Position numbers and translations under genes: made by a program. DNA of 64,000 nt from Nephromyces sp. MM_2019 (Eukaryota > Apicomplexa > Aconoidasida > Nephromycida), in assembly GCA_015657535.1 (NCBI GenBank), contig JADHZB010000596.1, positions 1 through 64,000 on the forward strand. Reading direction: 5' to 3'. This document shows, piece after piece, positions 61,706 through 64,000 of this stretch; within the stretch, counting starts at the first letter, position 1; each line of letters opens with the position of its first letter. The notes under the pieces were generated by a model that did no database searches, had not been told where the DNA came from, and worked only from the letters and a program-made list of their open reading frames with translations.

Positions 61706-64000
61706 CCTGGTTAAGAGATTTTATCAACAAAGAGAATATATATCTTCAAAATAAAAATTTTCAGCTATTTTATACCTTAATATCTCAATATCAAGATTTA
61801 TTTAGCTACTATTTCGAAAAAAATTAGTATGAAACTTAAAAATAAAAGTACAAGGAAATTTTGCTAATCTTAAATGTAAAATGAAATTCTCCAAATCGAA
61901 AATTCCTCAGACGAGCACATAGATTTTTCTTAATTTCCAAAATAATAATAAATTTCTACTATATCATTCTTTGAAAAATCATTCCAAAATTAAAAACTTA
62001 TTAAGCTAAATTGATTAAGTAAATCCTCATAAAATGAGACTAATTAATTGAAAATTTTAATTTAATAAATGAAATCTCAAGTGAAATTTCTATAAAACTA
62101 TTGAGATAGCCATAAAGTGATACACTCCTTGGAAATTAAACAACTATGAAAATTGATTGGGAGTGGAGATTTTTTATTAATGAAAATGAAGATTTAATTA
62201 TGATAATAATAATCTTTATTAATATTTAAAACCCTCAGTTAATATTATTTTTAAAAATGGTCATTTGAATTTTTTTCCAAAAAAATTATCAGTTCATTTG
62301 CTGATAAAAATGTATTTTATATTTAATTAACAATTTCCAACTCAAAAAGCAAACCTAATCAATCTAGTAGCATAGCTAATAGCTCTTTCAAAATAAAGAG
62401 GAGCTTTCTTTAGATATTATTGAATAAGTCTTAGAATTAAAAAAATTGCATAGAATGTGAACCTTTATTTATTTAGCATTTCTAATTTCAATTTGAGCAT
62501 TGAAAATTTCAACAAATTTGCACATTCTAGTTACATTAATTATATATACATTAAATTTGGTTGGGTAAAAGTATAAGCTAGCAATGCTTAACAAAACTTA
62601 CACATATTTAAATTGTTTTAAAAAATAAGATTAAAATATATTAAATAAATTATATATATACCTATATACATTGATAAATAACATTTCAGTGGTTTTGTAT
62701 GAGCTAATTTATACTGAATAAATAGATAAACTTAAATCTTAATTAAATTTGAAGCAAATTACCTTGCAACTATTGAGTTTCTAATTTTGTAATTAAGTAA
62801 TGTTAGCAAAACCTAGCCATCACCTTGACACTGAATTCATTTATACTCTAAGTTTAGTCTTGTTTATGAATTCAGATATCGAGCAAAGACTTGAGTTTCA
62901 ACTTTGTTGATTTTTAAGTATCTCAGTAGGCTTATGTAGTCTTGATAGAGCTTTATGAATTTACAACCATTCATTTACTATGAGATTTGGTTTATTTTGA
63001 ATTATACTTAGTGTAAGTCTATTAAAAAGAATTTATCTGACTTGGGAGTAGATAAGTCTACTTATTCAATCACCTGTAGATAATTTTGGGATTTGAGAAA
63101 AAAGTCAAATTCGTTAATTAAATGGATGATTTTAAAGCATAACGTTTATTTCTTGTACTACTCATAATTTTTTAATACAAATAATTTCTTCAATATATTA
63201 CAAAAATTCTTTAATACTCAACTTTGTAGATTGTATAATATCCTTTTAAAAAATTATCTGTATGATGTTTTTGAAAATTTTCTATCCGTTACAATCATAT
63301 TCAAGAGTTCTGATAATGAATTTAAAATCAGCTCTATTCGATGCTTAAATAAAGATACTCGAAAGTTAGTCTGATGCAAAATCTTGTTTTTTAGCCTCCT
63401 GCTACGAAGGGGTCAATAGTTGATCTTTTTCTTCCAACAAAATATTAGAATCAAAGAGACATGTGATTTGCTGTCTATTCTCCAGCACCAGTTAATTTGA
63501 AGTAAATTTTTTTATATTCAAATATATTTTTGAAATTTTGTATGAAATTGTGTAAATATTTTCCATAATCCTTGTTTAAACACTAACTAGAGGATATTTA
63601 GAAGGGAGAGTGAATTCGTCAAGTTTCAAGATAGCATCAATGATTGAAACATAAACTTATAAAATTCATGTCCAGCTGAAACTATTCAGAAAAAATTGAA
63701 CTATTTCCAAGCTGATTTTTACGCAAAAATAAATTAAGCATACCCAATTCAACTTGCATGTTTATCAAAAATTAAATTCACTGATGATTTATTTATTTAC
63801 AAAAGTACATGAAATTAACGTCCCGCATGATACAAATTTAACAAAAATGTTCATTGGAATATTCACCAATAACGTTTGGAGTAATTATAGAATCTCCCAA
63901 TCCCTTCGGAGTTTCACACCACCTAGCTAAAATTTCTTATTTTCAAACTCTAAAATACAATGTATTTATAATAATCAATTTATAATCATTAGGAATGATA
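61706..64000. other. Gene-free AT-rich stretch at the right edge, 2.3 kb
   Basis: Upstream of the transporter start. No exon with matching splice sites and open frame was found on either strand. It holds the promoter and leader of the transporter gene and possibly the flank of a gene beyond the window. Confidence 0.45.

Overview
The window looks like nuclear DNA from an apicomplexan protist. It is strongly AT-rich and its genes are cut into many short exons by GT-AG introns, most of them about 50 to 600 bases. One gene ends in a plant-like AP2 DNA-binding domain typical of ApiAP2 regulators. A delta-tubulin and a small axoneme-type EF-hand protein suggest a species that makes flagellated microgametes. 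That fits a haemosporidian, coccidian or adeleorinid better than a piroplasm or Cryptosporidium. No bacterial features, tRNA, rRNA, CRISPR array or intact transposon was seen. The gene models were built by hand, by chaining exons whose splice phases agree. Nearly all close without a frame conflict; the exceptions are stated.

Layout. 59-5299 (-): multi-exon gene of unknown function with a mitochondrial-type N terminus, running off the left edge. 5789-6415 (+): small two-exon protein, also with a mitochondrial-type N terminus, divergent from the first. 6729-7487 (+): small coiled-coil protein. 7726-9303 (-): ApiAP2 protein. 12759-18496 (+): CHERP-like splicing factor (SURP, CID, RS stretch, G-patch-like motif, zinc knuckle). 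20899-28177 (+): 21-exon gene of unknown function. 28545-29684 (+): EF-hand protein. 30481-32515 (+): delta-tubulin. 32609-34391 (-): coiled-coil protein. 36034-39336 (+): USP36/42-type ubiquitin hydrolase. 40665-42197 (-): triple CCCH zinc-finger protein. 46055-47995 (+): rhomboid protease of mitochondrial (PARL/ROM6) type. 50651-54354 (+): IRE1-like pseudokinase followed by a KEN-like domain. 54846-56543 (+): basic Ser/Asn-rich protein. 56751-59036 (-): RCC1-repeat protein. 60488-61705 (-): nucleotide-sugar-transporter-like membrane protein.

The genes are mostly unrelated housekeeping functions. Two local themes stand out. The EF-hand and delta-tubulin genes are consecutive on the + strand and look like microgamete flagellum genes. 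The first two genes are divergent from about 490 bases and both encode likely mitochondrial proteins. The most unusual gene is at 50651-54354. It keeps the IRE1/RNase L order of kinase fold and KEN fold, but appears to have lost the catalytic residues of both and has no visible luminal or membrane segment.

Introns and leaders of several genes are rich in CA/TA on the sense strand. This explains the TG-rich look of the first 4 kb, where the gene lies on the minus strand.
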